This document shows positions 7,801 through 15,979 of a DNA stretch of 26,082 nt, in pieces. Within the stretch, counting starts at the first letter, position 1, and the number at the start of each line of letters is the position of its first letter. The DNA comes from Bacillota bacterium (GTDB lineage Bacteria > Bacillota > Clostridia > Monoglobales > Firm-18). The notes beneath the pieces were generated by a model. It did not search any database. It was not told where the DNA came from and was given only the letters and a program-made list of their open reading frames with translations. Location: positions 1-26,082 of the forward strand of contig JALOAJ010000031.1 of the NCBI GenBank assembly GCA_023228885.1, given 5' to 3'. The position numbers and the translations under genes were made by a program.

Positions 7801-9455
7801 GCAGTGAAGTGAATGTTGTGTGGGTGTCCAACACCGAAAACGATATTTTCGGGCAAAATACCAATAATCAAATTATGAAATATACCTTTGGCGGCAGCGT
7901 GACCGCCGTTGCAAGCGGGCTAAAAGCAATAGACAGCGTAACCGCCGACAATGATATCATTGCATACTGCGTTGAAATGGACGGCGATATACAAACGGTT
8001 GAGGATAAAGAAATATATATAATCAAAAACGGAGCATCATCAAGGCTTACCGATAATGAAATAATTGACTCAAAACCATATTTCGCAGGTGACGGTAAGC
8101 TGTATTGGTACAGCGGCGGGAAAATCAATTATATTGATAATTTTAATACAAACGAGGTTAATACTATACTAAGCGATGAAACGGTTATCCCCACCGACAG
8201 GTTTGTTGTTGCTGTCAACGCAAATAACGATGCCGCCGTTTTATTCGAACAGGCAAGCGGATTAAATGCGGATTTACACTCGTTCATTTACGACAAAACC
8301 CAGGATAAATGGAGCGAAAATGTTGCGTTAACAGAGCTTGACAGCTTTATAAACGGCTTTTCAGGCTTTATTGCAAATGACGGACAGATAAAGTTAGCTT
8401 TTAACAAGCAAAAAGTTATTGCACAAATTGGAGAAGAAAACCCATACGGCACAGCGGATTTATGTGACTTGACAATTTCACCCTCATACAACTTATCAAT
8501 AGAGGGGGATTTATTCTACGACCCCGATATGCTGATAGCAGGAAACGACCTTGAAATAAATATAACGGTTAAAAATAACGGCGAGCTTACCGTAAACAGC
8601 CTATTGCTTGAAATATTGGATGAAGGTGACAATGTGCTGCAAACTACCGAAATATCAGAAGCTATTGTTCCGGGTGAAACAAAGGAATATACCGCTATTT
8701 ATACAATATCGGAGGGGTTTATCGGTATCAGCGTAAAGGTGAATGTCTTGCCCGTCGGCTGTGATGACTTTGACTTGTCCGACAACACCAAACAGGTTAT
8801 GCTTGACTGTATTGACGCATCTCTTGAAGATGTGTATTTGAGCAAAACAGAGGAAGGGAAAGATATAATTTATGCTCATATTGTAAACCGAGGTACAAAA
8901 GATACGGGAACTTTTACACTTAAATTGGCGGAGGGCACGCCAAATGGAACGGTAGTTGAAACAAAACAGGTATCTTCCCTTGCACCCCTTAGCGCGACAG
9001 TTGAAAGCTTTGAATATTCAAACCCGGATATATTTAAAACAAAAACACTATATATCTTGATTGAAGAATTGGCGGACGAAAGCTTTGTGGGAAACAATTC
9101 GGACTTTGTGGTGCTAAAAGGCATAAAAAAACTTGATATGACAGTGTCGAATGTCGAAATTATTTCGCAAGACGAAGCTTGCATAGAGCTGAGGCTGACG
9201 ATTGATACGGAAAAAAATACGGAAGAAAGTTTAACAGGTCACTTTCTCTTGGCGGCATATACGGAAAGCGGATTGTTGTTATCAATTTCAAAGGAGCCTG
9301 TTTCAATTATCAATATAACAGATACCCTCATTGCTGACATAACCCTGCCTGTTAAACCGGACGAAAACATCTTGTTTAAAATGTTTGTTTGGAACAGCTT
9401 AGGGCAGATACAGCCGCTTAGTTATTTTAGCGGGTATTTGCATAAGCCGGTTTGA
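4845..9455 (+). CDS. Large secreted surface protein: DUF6273, propeller-like and CARDB-like domains
   Basis: This 1536-residue protein starts at TTG 4845 with a strong AGGAGGGG about 7 bases upstream; the start gives a good signal peptide (KKR, hydrophobic core, cleavage near VGA-A at residue 26). Residues 28-305 form a DUF6273 domain (opening VGDYLVMGKYYDE; YWKDSNLRSWLNS; WLRSP at 257; ending VGVRPAFYLNL). Residues about 330-405 form a small beta module. Residues about 510-800 are glycine-rich amphipathic strands. Residues about 850-1210 have repeated QLVDLGNDKQLLVWVD- and NTYLVWQN-type blades of a propeller. From about 1214 come two CARDB-like beta-sandwich repeats (DLTISPSYNLSIEG, NNGELTVNSLLLEIL). 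No SLH, LPXTG or membrane anchor is visible, so it may be released. Its ligand is unknown. Residues 262-297 have an unusual codon pattern, listed separately. Confidence 0.88.
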   Translation: MKKRITSLSIMLAVVLSLFPIANVGAASIQVGDYLVMGKYYDELILWRCVDIDEKGPLMLSDKILCLKMFDAGGDNASSSHGRIMFKDKYYRKTNGSNYWKDSNLRSWLNSTADAGNVVWLCGNPPTAENGYNDYNPYAHEKGFLASGNFTASERNAIKTVTQKSVLDGYEYSSSKNPNSLIKNENISEVLQNYATAYSEKATDKVFPLDEKQIYGVYENRGILGSSYYMAKPTQKAVDNSDYRTALLSPSGYFLYWLRSPSTSSSQGDMVRVVDWRSYVPANVAGSGSVGVRPAFYLNLPVVTFTSGSGSIGNPYTVIGASSSNSAAATTTKTITVYENKNDMSSAADHYIASSGAVVNAGGDDYITDTYGNVTIPANADVVISRANYITQTITANELANSNKVYLEKEGGGLPIIKAVTLNGQNLCNESVRVKGDGNIKADIDWNGNTAQAVYIEHGAVNIPVNNGETGMVELASLLNSKQKTYIIAKTADGLETKKILNISSVLTDIVIPKNINFGNAISNISASPIPIIGNELKLGVNIPNFPIEVTVKGNKAIATFGIDLAQWKYEKDFGNDQSGEWDNKYNINKDVADVLKDTISELGKDLISGKEGKELCDKMYKNILSHGKGKDVFKTKPAKIGFDANIAFLGYIEMTLDQYGIYVNDSGMIGRATAKLNATGHYAIAPMPVPLYWEAYVEGEIAAQLGIQREVRIENFKPQGSFEAKGTLGAGSGVGVSGIMSGGLGVEGSLSAKFQFITDTNFTLNAEAGAYVKVCFAIWEVKHFWAKREWQLYPDKQPASQGVSLMSVLTDTNNYSIQDRSYIANPSEFTANDRQKISLFGASPPNKIESTIKTNVYPNSAPQLVDLGNDKQLLVWVDDDTSRTSANRTSLYYSLFNGAWSQPQAVHNDGTADFSPQLKNINGNTYLVWQNAKTTFLDDVTLEQMAQNLEIYVAKYNDTNNTFVEVENVSNNDYVDMLPTVYGNGSEVNVVWVSNTENDIFGQNTNNQIMKYTFGGSVTAVASGLKAIDSVTADNDIIAYCVEMDGDIQTVEDKEIYIIKNGASSRLTDNEIIDSKPYFAGDGKLYWYSGGKINYIDNFNTNEVNTILSDETVIPTDRFVVAVNANNDAAVLFEQASGLNADLHSFIYDKTQDKWSENVALTELDSFINGFSGFIANDGQIKLAFNKQKVIAQIGEENPYGTADLCDLTISPSYNLSIEGDLFYDPDMLIAGNDLEINITVKNNGELTVNSLLLEILDEGDNVLQTTEISEAIVPGETKEYTAIYTISEGFIGISVKVNVLPVGCDDFDLSDNTKQVMLDCIDASLEDVYLSKTEEGKDIIYAHIVNRGTKDTGTFTLKLAEGTPNGTVVETKQVSSLAPLSATVESFEYSNPDIFKTKTLYILIEELADESFVGNNSDFVVLKGIKKLDMTVSNVEIISQDEACIELRLTIDTEKNTEESLTGHFLLAAYTESGLLLSISKEPVSIINITDTLIADITLPVKPDENILFKMFVWNSLGQIQPLSYFSGYLHKPV
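5628..5735 (+). other. Candidate hypervariable segment in the DUF6273 domain
   Basis: In frame, these 36 codons (residues 262-297) end in C or T in 33 cases; the exceptions are CAG, ATG and TGG. Only one AAC codon occurs. The encoded stretch is rich in S, G, V, D, R and Y, and is flanked by WLRSP and VRPAF(Y)L, near the C-terminal end of the domain. Codons on both sides use all four third bases. An NNY run is what adenine mutagenesis of AAY codons in a diversity-generating retroelement produces. No template repeat or reverse transcriptase is in the window, so the function is inferred. Confidence 0.4.
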
Positions 9456-9470
9456 GGGGGAAATTAAATT

Positions 9471-9605
9471 TAAAGAGGGGTCGTTTTTTAAAAAATAATT
9501 AGCTTATCTATTATGTTATCGGTAGTTTTGCCGCTGTTTCCTGCTGCGCATGCCGGTGCGGCAAGCATCAAGGTCGGCGATTACCTTGTAATGGGCAGAA
9601 GATGA
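9471..9605 (+). pseudogene. Truncated 5' duplicate of the DUF6273 surface-protein gene
   Basis: The segment repeats the ribosome binding site and first 40 or so codons of the upstream 1536-residue gene. It reads LSIMLSVVLPLFPAAHAG and then AASIKVGDYLVMGRR before TGA at 9603-9605. By eye only about ten bases differ over the best 95. The TTG start is lost by a small deletion and an upstream in-frame TAA (9489-9491) is present, so it is not expressed as a preprotein. From 9601 another frame stays open to a TAA at 9700-9702 (DDNILGMYFDCDGISELQEA and 14 more residues). That is not the corresponding part of the parent gene, so the copy breaks off into unrelated sequence. It shows that this surface-protein gene belonged to a local paralogue family. 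Confidence 0.88.
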
Positions 9606-9723
9606 TAATATTTTAGGGATGTATTTTGATTGTGACGGTATATCGGAATTACAAGAAGCCGTGAAATCAATAAGTTTGCCTTTGCAAATTTTTCCTTGGC
9701 ACTAATCCTTGCACGCGGAATTC

Positions 9724-9752
9724 TTGACTATTTTAATAATGTTTGATAAAAT
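9724..9752 (+). promoter_or_regulatory. Probable sigma-A promoter of the AraC-type regulator
   Basis: The -35 is TTGACT (9724-9729), the spacer is 17 bases and the -10 is TAAAAT (9747-9752). Transcription from here begins near 9759. This excludes the upstream TTG at 9709 as the start codon and supports ATG 9784. Confidence 0.75.
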
Positions 9753-9783
9753 AGTTTTAGAAAACGAAAGGCATGGATACCAT

Positions 9784-12084
9784 ATGAGAGTAATAAGTAA
9801 CTACAAAGGAAAGCGAAGTGTAGCTGTTTCTTGGCTTCTGTCCTATATTTTTGTTTTATTGATTCCAGTTTTTATAAGTTGTTTCATATATTTTCAATCG
9901 ACTAACATTTTGCAGTCAGAAATAACGCGAGCCAATCAATCAATGCTTGCGGAGGTGCGGCAGGACGCAGACTCGAAGCAGAGGGATATGGAAAGAATAA
10001 GCGCCGAAATATCTATTAATAACCGGATTGATCTAATGAACAGTAAAAAATATTTCAGCCTCGACACCAATACGGCTTATGACTTTGCCGAATTTGCAAA
10101 GGAATTGAATTTAGCAACATTGGGAAGTGATTTCATCGAGGCGTTTTGCATTTTTCACAAGGACAGCGATGTGCTTATAAGTAAGTCAGCCCGTTTTAAC
10201 GAGAAGATATTTTATGATGCTTATATCAACCCCTTTGGTGGGTCCTATGAAGCCTTTTTGGAGTTTTTACAAAGCGATGTAACAAACAATGCAATGGCGT
10301 TTCCTCATAACGATGAAATCGACTCGAAGGAACAGATTCTCTTGTTCCAATTTCCGTTTGCTTACGGTAACGATGTTAAGTATATTTTTGTTGTAAATGA
10401 AAGAAAATTTCTTAGTGCGGCTTATAATGTTACGCAGACCTTTGAATCTGACCTGTATATTATTGACAGGCATAACCGAGTCGTTTCAACGAATTGCAGC
10501 AAGGATTACTCATTTATTGATTATGAATATCTTTCTGATGATAGCAAGCTCATTAAGGCAAAGCACAACGGCGATGAGTTTATTATTATGCATACAAGAT
10601 CCAATGCAAACGACTGGAAATACGCAATGATAGTAAGCTCAAAGGTTTTTTGGGAGAAAGAAAAATACATATCCATGCTAATGGTGCTGTCTATTATTGC
10701 GTGTCTGCTGATTGGGGTGGCGGCATCATGGGTTCTTATGAAAAAGAATTACAGTTCTATTCGCGGGCTTGTCAATATAATGGTAAACCGAGCGGGGAAA
10801 AAGCTTGACACGAAATACAATGAAATGCAATTCCTTTATGAGGCAATAACTGAAACCATAGGTGAAAAAGAGCAATTGACGGACTGGACGGAGAGACAGA
10901 GCAAAAACATACGTGATAATTTTCTTATAAAGCTTATAAGCAGCGGGATTGAAACAGATTTGTCCGCAGACGAAATTCATCGCGATTACAATATTAGGCT
11001 TGAATCTGATCATTTTGGTGTCATATTATTCTGTGCAGAGGATTATAGTGCGTTCAGCCGGCAAACTGACAGCTTCAAGGAATTTATGCTTGTACAATTA
11101 ATAATAACCAATATTGTTGGGGAATTGGCTGGGGTGGACAATAACGCATATGTATTTGAAACGGATAAAATGATAGTGTGCCTTGTGAATTTCAAAGAAA
11201 CCAATATCTCCGATGGAGATGGTGAACTTTTAAGGGTAGCGCGTGAGACCCAGCGGGTTATTGACAAAAATTTTGAAATACAGCTATCCGCTTCAATAAG
11301 CAATATCCACCAAACCCTACGAGGCGTTGTTTTTGCCTATCGGGAGGCATTAGAGGCAATGGAATATAAGATGGTCGTTGGCATGGGGCAAATATTGCAT
11401 TATAACGACATAATGAAGTATGGCGCGGATGATGGGAAAAAGTACCACTATCCGCTTCAATTGGAGTATCAACTGATAAACTTTATTAAGGCTGCTGATA
11501 TTGAATCCTCCAAAAGAATCGTTTATGACATTTTTGAAAAGAATTTTTCAGACAGGGCATTGGCGGTGCAAACGGCGAAAAATCTATTGATAAATATAAT
11601 TGGCACTATAACAAAAGCCATTAATGAAATCGGCGATTTTTTTGAAGCGTTAGACCCTGTGGCGTTCATCGCGAAAAATGAAACGGTTGAAAAAATGAAA
11701 CATGAAATAATCAGAATTTTGGAAGAAACCTGCGCTTTTGTCGAGAAGGAAAGAAAAAGCAGGGGTCAGCAGATTTGCGAAAGCGTTCAAAAATATGTTG
11801 AAGGCAATTACAAAGACCCGACCCTAAATATAACCAAAATAGGAGAATATTTTAATATAACTCCTCCGTATTTGTCAAAGCTGTTCGCGGAGCAGGCGGG
11901 AGTGGGGCTTCTTGATTATATCAGAAAGAAAAGGTGTGATGAGGCAAAGACATTTTTAAAGCAACACAACTATACTGTTCGGGAGATAAGTGTATTGGTG
12001 GGGTTTTCAGATATAAAGACCTTTACGCGCAGCTTTAAAAAATTTGAAGGGATAACACCGGGGGAATACAGCGGATTGGCTTAA
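9784..12084 (+). CDS. Membrane-bound AraC-family sensor-regulator
   Basis: This protein is 766 residues from ATG 9784. An in-frame TTG at 9709 lies upstream but before the promoter, so it is rejected; GAAAGG is about 12 bases before the ATG. A first TM helix (VSWLLSYIFVLLIPVFISC, about residues 14-38) is followed by an extracellular sensor of roughly 270 residues, probably Cache-like. A second TM helix (SMLMVLSIIACLLIGVAASW, about 305-330) follows. After a coiled linker and a degenerate middle domain, the C-terminal 100 residues are a double AraC HTH (ITKIGEYFNITPPYLSKLF; AKTFLKQHNYTVREISVLVG; FTRSFKKFEGITPGEY). Such one-component regulators are found beside LplA/LplB/YtcP importers in Paenibacillus and Clostridia and respond to extracellular oligosaccharides. 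It has its own terminator and should control the transporter and surface-protein operon downstream. Confidence 0.93.
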   Translation: MRVISNYKGKRSVAVSWLLSYIFVLLIPVFISCFIYFQSTNILQSEITRANQSMLAEVRQDADSKQRDMERISAEISINNRIDLMNSKKYFSLDTNTAYDFAEFAKELNLATLGSDFIEAFCIFHKDSDVLISKSARFNEKIFYDAYINPFGGSYEAFLEFLQSDVTNNAMAFPHNDEIDSKEQILLFQFPFAYGNDVKYIFVVNERKFLSAAYNVTQTFESDLYIIDRHNRVVSTNCSKDYSFIDYEYLSDDSKLIKAKHNGDEFIIMHTRSNANDWKYAMIVSSKVFWEKEKYISMLMVLSIIACLLIGVAASWVLMKKNYSSIRGLVNIMVNRAGKKLDTKYNEMQFLYEAITETIGEKEQLTDWTERQSKNIRDNFLIKLISSGIETDLSADEIHRDYNIRLESDHFGVILFCAEDYSAFSRQTDSFKEFMLVQLIITNIVGELAGVDNNAYVFETDKMIVCLVNFKETNISDGDGELLRVARETQRVIDKNFEIQLSASISNIHQTLRGVVFAYREALEAMEYKMVVGMGQILHYNDIMKYGADDGKKYHYPLQLEYQLINFIKAADIESSKRIVYDIFEKNFSDRALAVQTAKNLLINIIGTITKAINEIGDFFEALDPVAFIAKNETVEKMKHEIIRILEETCAFVEKERKSRGQQICESVQKYVEGNYKDPTLNITKIGEYFNITPPYLSKLFAEQAGVGLLDYIRKKRCDEAKTFLKQHNYTVREISVLVGFSDIKTFTRSFKKFEGITPGEYSGLA

Positions 12085-12102
12085 AAAATTTGATAATGAT
12101 TT

Positions 12103-12140
12103 AAAGGCAGAATTGTTATGTATTACAATTCTGTCTTTTC
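12103..12140 (+). terminator. Intrinsic terminator after the AraC-type regulator gene
   Basis: AAAGGCAGAATTGT pairs with ACAATTCTGTCTTT around an 8-base loop and continues into a T-rich stretch. It starts about 20 bases after the stop, so the regulator is transcribed separately from the operon that follows. Confidence 0.9.
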
Positions 12141-12251
12141 TTTTTCTGTTTTTCGGGCATTTATATTAAAAACTGACCATCCGTTTTCGATGTTTTGACC
12201 CTGATATCTGAATTGTGCTTATTTACTTTGCAGGTATATCGCGTTATCATA

Positions 12252-12266
12252 AAACATATGATGTTT
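12252..12266. promoter_or_regulatory. Perfect inverted repeat, possible operator
   Basis: AAACAT-ATG-ATGTTT is a perfect 6-bp dyad with a 3-base spacer. It lies in the 340-base gap between the AraC-type regulator and the solute-binding protein, about 160 bases before the latter's start. No convincing promoter was found beside it. The best nearby candidates (TTGACC at 12195, TTGTGC at 12213) have poor -10 boxes, which is compatible with an activated promoter. Confidence 0.3.
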
Positions 12267-12310
12267 ACTCCAACATCGGGTAAGCAGGGCGTGTGGCATC
12301 TTAGTCTTTG

Positions 12311-12424
12311 GCGAAGCGCACATGCGCAAGGCACCATTTATACGGCTTGCCCGGCTCGCGGCAAGTGCGTAGGTGCAAGTTTTAATATAATTTTGTGAGC
12401 CGGAAAGGCTAATGGTGCTTAAAA
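12311..12424 (+). promoter_or_regulatory. Structured, GC-rich leader with potential pseudoknot before the ABC operon
   Basis: A GCGC-ACAT-GCGC hairpin (12316-12327) is followed by GCACCATT (12331-12338), which is fully complementary to AATGGTGC (12411-12418) just before the ATG at 12425. Inside that enclosing helix, CTTGCC (12346-12351) pairs with GGCAAG (12360-12365). The hairpin loop CGGCTC (12352-12357) is complementary to GAGCCG (12397-12402), giving an H-type pseudoknot. GCACC could alternatively pair with GGTGC at 12372-12376. The only ribosome-binding candidates (GGAAAGG at 12402-12408 and GGTG at 12414-12417) lie in or beside these pairings, so the fold could control translation. It does not match the consensus of riboswitch classes I know. 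No covariation evidence is available. Confidence 0.45.
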
Positions 12425-14095
12425 ATGACTGAAAAGAGTGGTTTTTTTATCAGATGGGCATGCGTGCTGATTATCATTGCGTTTGCGCTTTCGGCATGTG
12501 CTGTCAGACAGACGCAAACGGGAATTAACGGTATGGTTACCGATGAAATTGTATTTCCGATGCAGGAGGGGGCTTCGCTTACATATTGGGTGCCGCTTCA
12601 CGCGAACGCTTTGCCTATTATCAACAGCTTTAGCGAGACGGAGTGGTACAAAGAATTGGAGAAGCTAACCGGGGTAAAGGTTGATTTTATCCACCCTGTA
12701 TCGGGGCAGGAGAGAGAACAGCTTAATGTTATGTTAGCATCCCGTGATTTGCCGGATATTATTGAAAACACATTTGAAAATTATTCGGGAGGCATTATTA
12801 AAGCGGGCTCTGATGGGCTTGTTATTGACCTTAAAGACCTTCATAAAAAATATGCACCGAATTTGATGAAACTATACGAGATGTATCCTGAACTTTTACT
12901 TGATATTGAGACCGATGAGGGGGCTATTCTGCGGGTGCCGTTTATCCGCGGACACGATAATTTAAGAACTTTCAGAGGCCTTGTTGTTAGGAATGACTGG
13001 CTTGGGGATTTAGGGTTGTCGGCACCGGAAACCATTGATGAGTGGTACAGTATGCTGTCGGCGTTCAAGGAAATAAAAGGGGCCACTGTTCCATTTCTCA
13101 CAAGTACCAATGAGTTAAAACGCGATTATGGTTTTGTCGGCGCTTTCGGCATAAACAACAGCTATTTTGCCGAGAACGGGAAAATAGTTTACGGACCCGC
13201 AGACCCGAGATATAAAGATTTCTTAGCTACTTTGAACAGATGGTATAAAGAAGGGCTTATATACTCGGAACTTGCGCTAAGCAGCAATACAAAGGTCAAC
13301 GATGCACTTGTTGTCAACGGTCAGGTAGGCAGTATGATGACGATATTGGGTGGCGGTGTAGGCAAATATATCGAATTGATGAAGGATATTGACCCCGAAT
13401 TTGATTTGTTGGCAACTCCTTATCCGACATTGCAAAAAGGCGAGATACCCAAGTTTATTCACCAGGATCCAACGGTGTATCACGCAGGCTCGGCATCGGT
13501 AACTTCAAGTTGTAAAACTCCTGAAATTGCACTTGCGTGGTTGGATTATGGATACAGTAAGGAAGGTAACATGATTCACAATTTTGGGATTGAAGGGATA
13601 AGCTATGAAATGGTGAATGATTATCCCGAATATACGGAGATTATAACAAATAATCCCGATGGTGTTCCTATGGCGACAATAGGGCATAAATATTGCCGTG
13701 CATTCGCGCAGGGTCCTTTTGTGCAGGATGAGCGGTATTTGGAACAATACCTAAATCTTCCGCAGCAGATAAAAGCAATTGAGGTGTGGACCAAATACGC
13801 GGATGAAGTGAATAAGGTTAACACGAAGGTATACGGCGAGCTGAATCCCCAGGAATCGTCCAAGATAACGCCTATGCAGGTGGAGATAACCACCTATGTT
13901 GACGAGATGTTTTTGAAATTTGTCCTCGGAAGGGAGCCTCTTGATAAATTTGATGAATACACCTCCCGTATCAGACAGTTGGGCATTGATGAGATTATTA
14001 AGATTAAGCAAACCGCATATGACAGGTTCATCTCAAAGTTTCCGCAAGCGAAGGAATTAAAATCAATCAATGCTATTGAGTTTTACAGGAGATAA
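12425..14095 (+). CDS. Carbohydrate ABC transporter solute-binding lipoprotein (LplA/YtcQ family)
   Basis: This 556-residue protein has a lipoprotein signal: hydrophobic WACVLIIIAFALSAC with lipobox LSA-C at residues 22-25. The mature protein would be anchored to the outer face of the membrane by Cys25. The body has family-1 solute-binding features, including WYKELEKLTGVKVDFIHP, the DLPDII-type segment and LKDLHKKYAPNLMKLYE, and the length is typical for the large LplA/YtcQ group. It captures an extracellular oligosaccharide and delivers it to the two permeases encoded 21 and about 990 bases downstream. The start has only a weak ribosome binding site (GGTG), buried in the structured leader. 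The upstream regulator, permease types and SLH enzymes suggest a plant-type or other complex polysaccharide product, but the sugar cannot be read from sequence. Confidence 0.92.
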   Translation: MTEKSGFFIRWACVLIIIAFALSACAVRQTQTGINGMVTDEIVFPMQEGASLTYWVPLHANALPIINSFSETEWYKELEKLTGVKVDFIHPVSGQEREQLNVMLASRDLPDIIENTFENYSGGIIKAGSDGLVIDLKDLHKKYAPNLMKLYEMYPELLLDIETDEGAILRVPFIRGHDNLRTFRGLVVRNDWLGDLGLSAPETIDEWYSMLSAFKEIKGATVPFLTSTNELKRDYGFVGAFGINNSYFAENGKIVYGPADPRYKDFLATLNRWYKEGLIYSELALSSNTKVNDALVVNGQVGSMMTILGGGVGKYIELMKDIDPEFDLLATPYPTLQKGEIPKFIHQDPTVYHAGSASVTSSCKTPEIALAWLDYGYSKEGNMIHNFGIEGISYEMVNDYPEYTEIITNNPDGVPMATIGHKYCRAFAQGPFVQDERYLEQYLNLPQQIKAIEVWTKYADEVNKVNTKVYGELNPQESSKITPMQVEITTYVDEMFLKFVLGREPLDKFDEYTSRIRQLGIDEIIKIKQTAYDRFISKFPQAKELKSINAIEFYRR

Positions 14096-14116
14096 CAACA
14101 AAGGAGGCATAGCAAG

Positions 14117-15073
14117 ATGCCATCGGTAACAATTCAAATCCCTGCACGAAAATCAAAAAAGAGAAATCTTTGGCGTGAAATTGCTAAAGACTATAAAAGG
14201 AACAAGTATCTTATCCTGATGGCTTTGCCGGTATTGACATGGTATTTCATATTCCACTATTTGCCTATGTATGGGGTTATTATCGCATTCAAGGATTTTA
14301 ATCCCATGCGCGGAATATTAGGCAGCGAATGGATAGGCTTTGCTCATTTTAAATCTTTTTTTAACGGCTTTTATGCATGGAGGGTCATTAAAAATACGCT
14401 GATGATAAGCGTGTATCAATTGGTTTTCGGGTTTCCCATGCCGATAATACTTGCCCTGCTTCTGAACGAGTTGCAAAATAAGGCTTTTAAAAAAACCATT
14501 CAGACAATAACATATCTACCGCATTTCGTATCGTTGGTAGTTATATGCGGAATGATTGTGGATTTTACATCGAAAAATGGAATAATAAATGACGCTATCG
14601 AGCTTTTGGGCATGGAGAGAAGGAGTTTACTGCTTTATCCGGAATATTTTAGAACCATTTATACCGGCAGCGGCATCTGGCAAAGTGTCGGGTGGGGCTC
14701 AATCATTTATTTGGCCGCCTTATCAGGGATAGACCAAGAGCTGTATAGTGCCGCATCAATTGACGGAGCCGGAAGGTGGAAACAATTTCTGAATGTAACT
14801 CTGCCCGGGATTGCGCCTACTGTCATTGTCCTGCTAATTTTAAACATAGGACGAATGATGAACGAGGGATTTGAAAAAATTATATTGCTTTATAATGCTA
14901 CAATATATGAAACGGCGGATACTATTTCTTCTTTCGTTTATCGACGGGGATTGGTCGAGGCAAATTATAGCTTTAGCTCAGCGGTCGGATTGTTTAATTC
15001 CATGGTAAATGTGATTTTGATAGTGTCGGCCAACAGGATTAGTCGAATGGTAAATGAAACCAGCTTGTGGTAA
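14117..15073 (+). CDS. lplB: Carbohydrate ABC transporter permease, LplB family
   Basis: This 318-residue protein has a basic cytoplasmic N-terminus, then six hydrophobic segments beginning with YLILMALPVLTWYFIFHYLP. The family opening YGVIIAFKDFNPMRGILGSE is clear. The EAA loop that docks on the ATPase is at about residues 208-232 (SAASIDGAGRWKQFLNVTLPGI in essence). AAAGGAGG lies about 10 bases before ATG 14117, and the gene follows the binding protein by 21 bases. It forms the channel with the next permease. No ATPase gene is in the window, which is normal for this class, where a shared MsmK/MsmX-type ATPase energises several importers. Confidence 0.94.
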   Translation: MPSVTIQIPARKSKKRNLWREIAKDYKRNKYLILMALPVLTWYFIFHYLPMYGVIIAFKDFNPMRGILGSEWIGFAHFKSFFNGFYAWRVIKNTLMISVYQLVFGFPMPIILALLLNELQNKAFKKTIQTITYLPHFVSLVVICGMIVDFTSKNGIINDAIELLGMERRSLLLYPEYFRTIYTGSGIWQSVGWGSIIYLAALSGIDQELYSAASIDGAGRWKQFLNVTLPGIAPTVIVLLILNIGRMMNEGFEKIILLYNATIYETADTISSFVYRRGLVEANYSFSSAVGLFNSMVNVILIVSANRISRMVNETSLW

Positions 15074-15085
15074 GGAGGTGCTGAA

Positions 15086-15967
15086 ATGGTAGTAAAACGA
15101 TCGATAAGTAACATTATATTTGATATATCGAATTATTTATTTCTGACCCTTCTTATGGTTATTACTCTTTATCCGTTCTGGCATGTAATAATGGCATCGT
15201 TTAGCAATCATGTTGAATTGACGGCTCATACGGGTTTATTACTTAGACCCGCCGGGTTTTCATTGGATGCGTATAAGGCGGTTTTGGACAACCGTATGAT
15301 TTACAGCGGTTACCGGAATACTTTATTCTATGTCGTAATCGGTACTGCGCTTAACCTCATTATGACTTCAATGGGGGCTTATGTGCTTGTCAGAAAGGGA
15401 TTTTTTTGGAGAAGGTTTATTTTTACACTTATTTTAATAACAATGTTCTTTAGCGGTGGGCTTATTCCTACATATTTATTGGTTCAAAGCCTAGGGCTGG
15501 TTGACTCGATATGGGCGCTTATTCTCCCGGGGCTTATCAGCACATGGAATTTAATTATAATGCGCACTAACTTTGCTTCGGTTCCGGATAGTGTTATCGA
15601 GTCCTCTACAATTGACGGAGCAAACGAATTTGTAACGCTATTTCGTATTATGCTGCCCTTGTCTTTGCCGGTCATAGCGGTGATGACACTCTATTATGGA
15701 GTGCATCACTGGAACGCATGGTTCGGTGCAATGATTTATTTAAGATCAAGAAGCCTATATCCGCTTCAACTGATACTCAGGGAAATTCTTTTGGCCAACG
15801 ATACGAATTCTATGATGGTCGGAGTGGGGCATACCGACCGTGAAAGCGTCAGCGAAACAATAAAATACGCCACCATAATGGCGGCAACATTGCCCATATT
15901 ATGCGCATATCCATTTGTGCAAAAGTATTTTGTTAAAGGGGTAATGATTGGTGCGGTCAAAGGGTAA
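15086..15967 (+). CDS. ytcP: Carbohydrate ABC transporter permease, YtcP family
   Basis: This 293-residue protein has six membrane helices (first: YLFLTLLMVITLYPFWHVIM). The EAA loop is at about residues 171-193 (SSTIDGANEFVTLFRIMLPL), with the D and G of the signature intact. The C-terminus FVQKYFVKGVMIGAVKG is diagnostic of this permease family. AAGGAGGTG precedes the ATG by about 7 bases, and the gene starts 12 bases after lplB, so the two are co-transcribed. It pairs with LplB to form the heterodimeric channel of the importer. Confidence 0.95.
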   Translation: MVVKRSISNIIFDISNYLFLTLLMVITLYPFWHVIMASFSNHVELTAHTGLLLRPAGFSLDAYKAVLDNRMIYSGYRNTLFYVVIGTALNLIMTSMGAYVLVRKGFFWRRFIFTLILITMFFSGGLIPTYLLVQSLGLVDSIWALILPGLISTWNLIIMRTNFASVPDSVIESSTIDGANEFVTLFRIMLPLSLPVIAVMTLYYGVHHWNAWFGAMIYLRSRSLYPLQLILREILLANDTNSMMVGVGHTDRESVSETIKYATIMAATLPILCAYPFVQKYFVKGVMIGAVKG

Positions 15968-15979
15968 GGAGGATTTGAA

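Noticed and set aside
9601..9702. Short open frame DDNILGMYFDCDG... as a separate gene
   Set aside because: It has no start or ribosome binding site of its own and overlaps the end of the truncated duplicate; it is treated as fused debris of unknown origin.
9709..9783. Longer AraC-type regulator starting at TTG 9709
   Set aside because: A good promoter (-35 at 9724, -10 at 9747) lies inside this extension, and no ribosome binding site precedes the TTG.
12195..12398. 67-residue open frame in the gap before the binding-protein gene
   Set aside because: It lies on the structured GC-rich leader, has no ribosome binding site, and its composition (CPARGKCVG near the end) looks like chance translation of the hairpins.
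12311..12424. Known riboswitch (c-di-GMP-I/II, cobalamin, SAM, ZTP, preQ1) before the importer operon
   Set aside because: The conserved cores of these classes as I know them are not present. Only generic stems and a potential pseudoknot are seen, so it is left as an unnamed structured leader.
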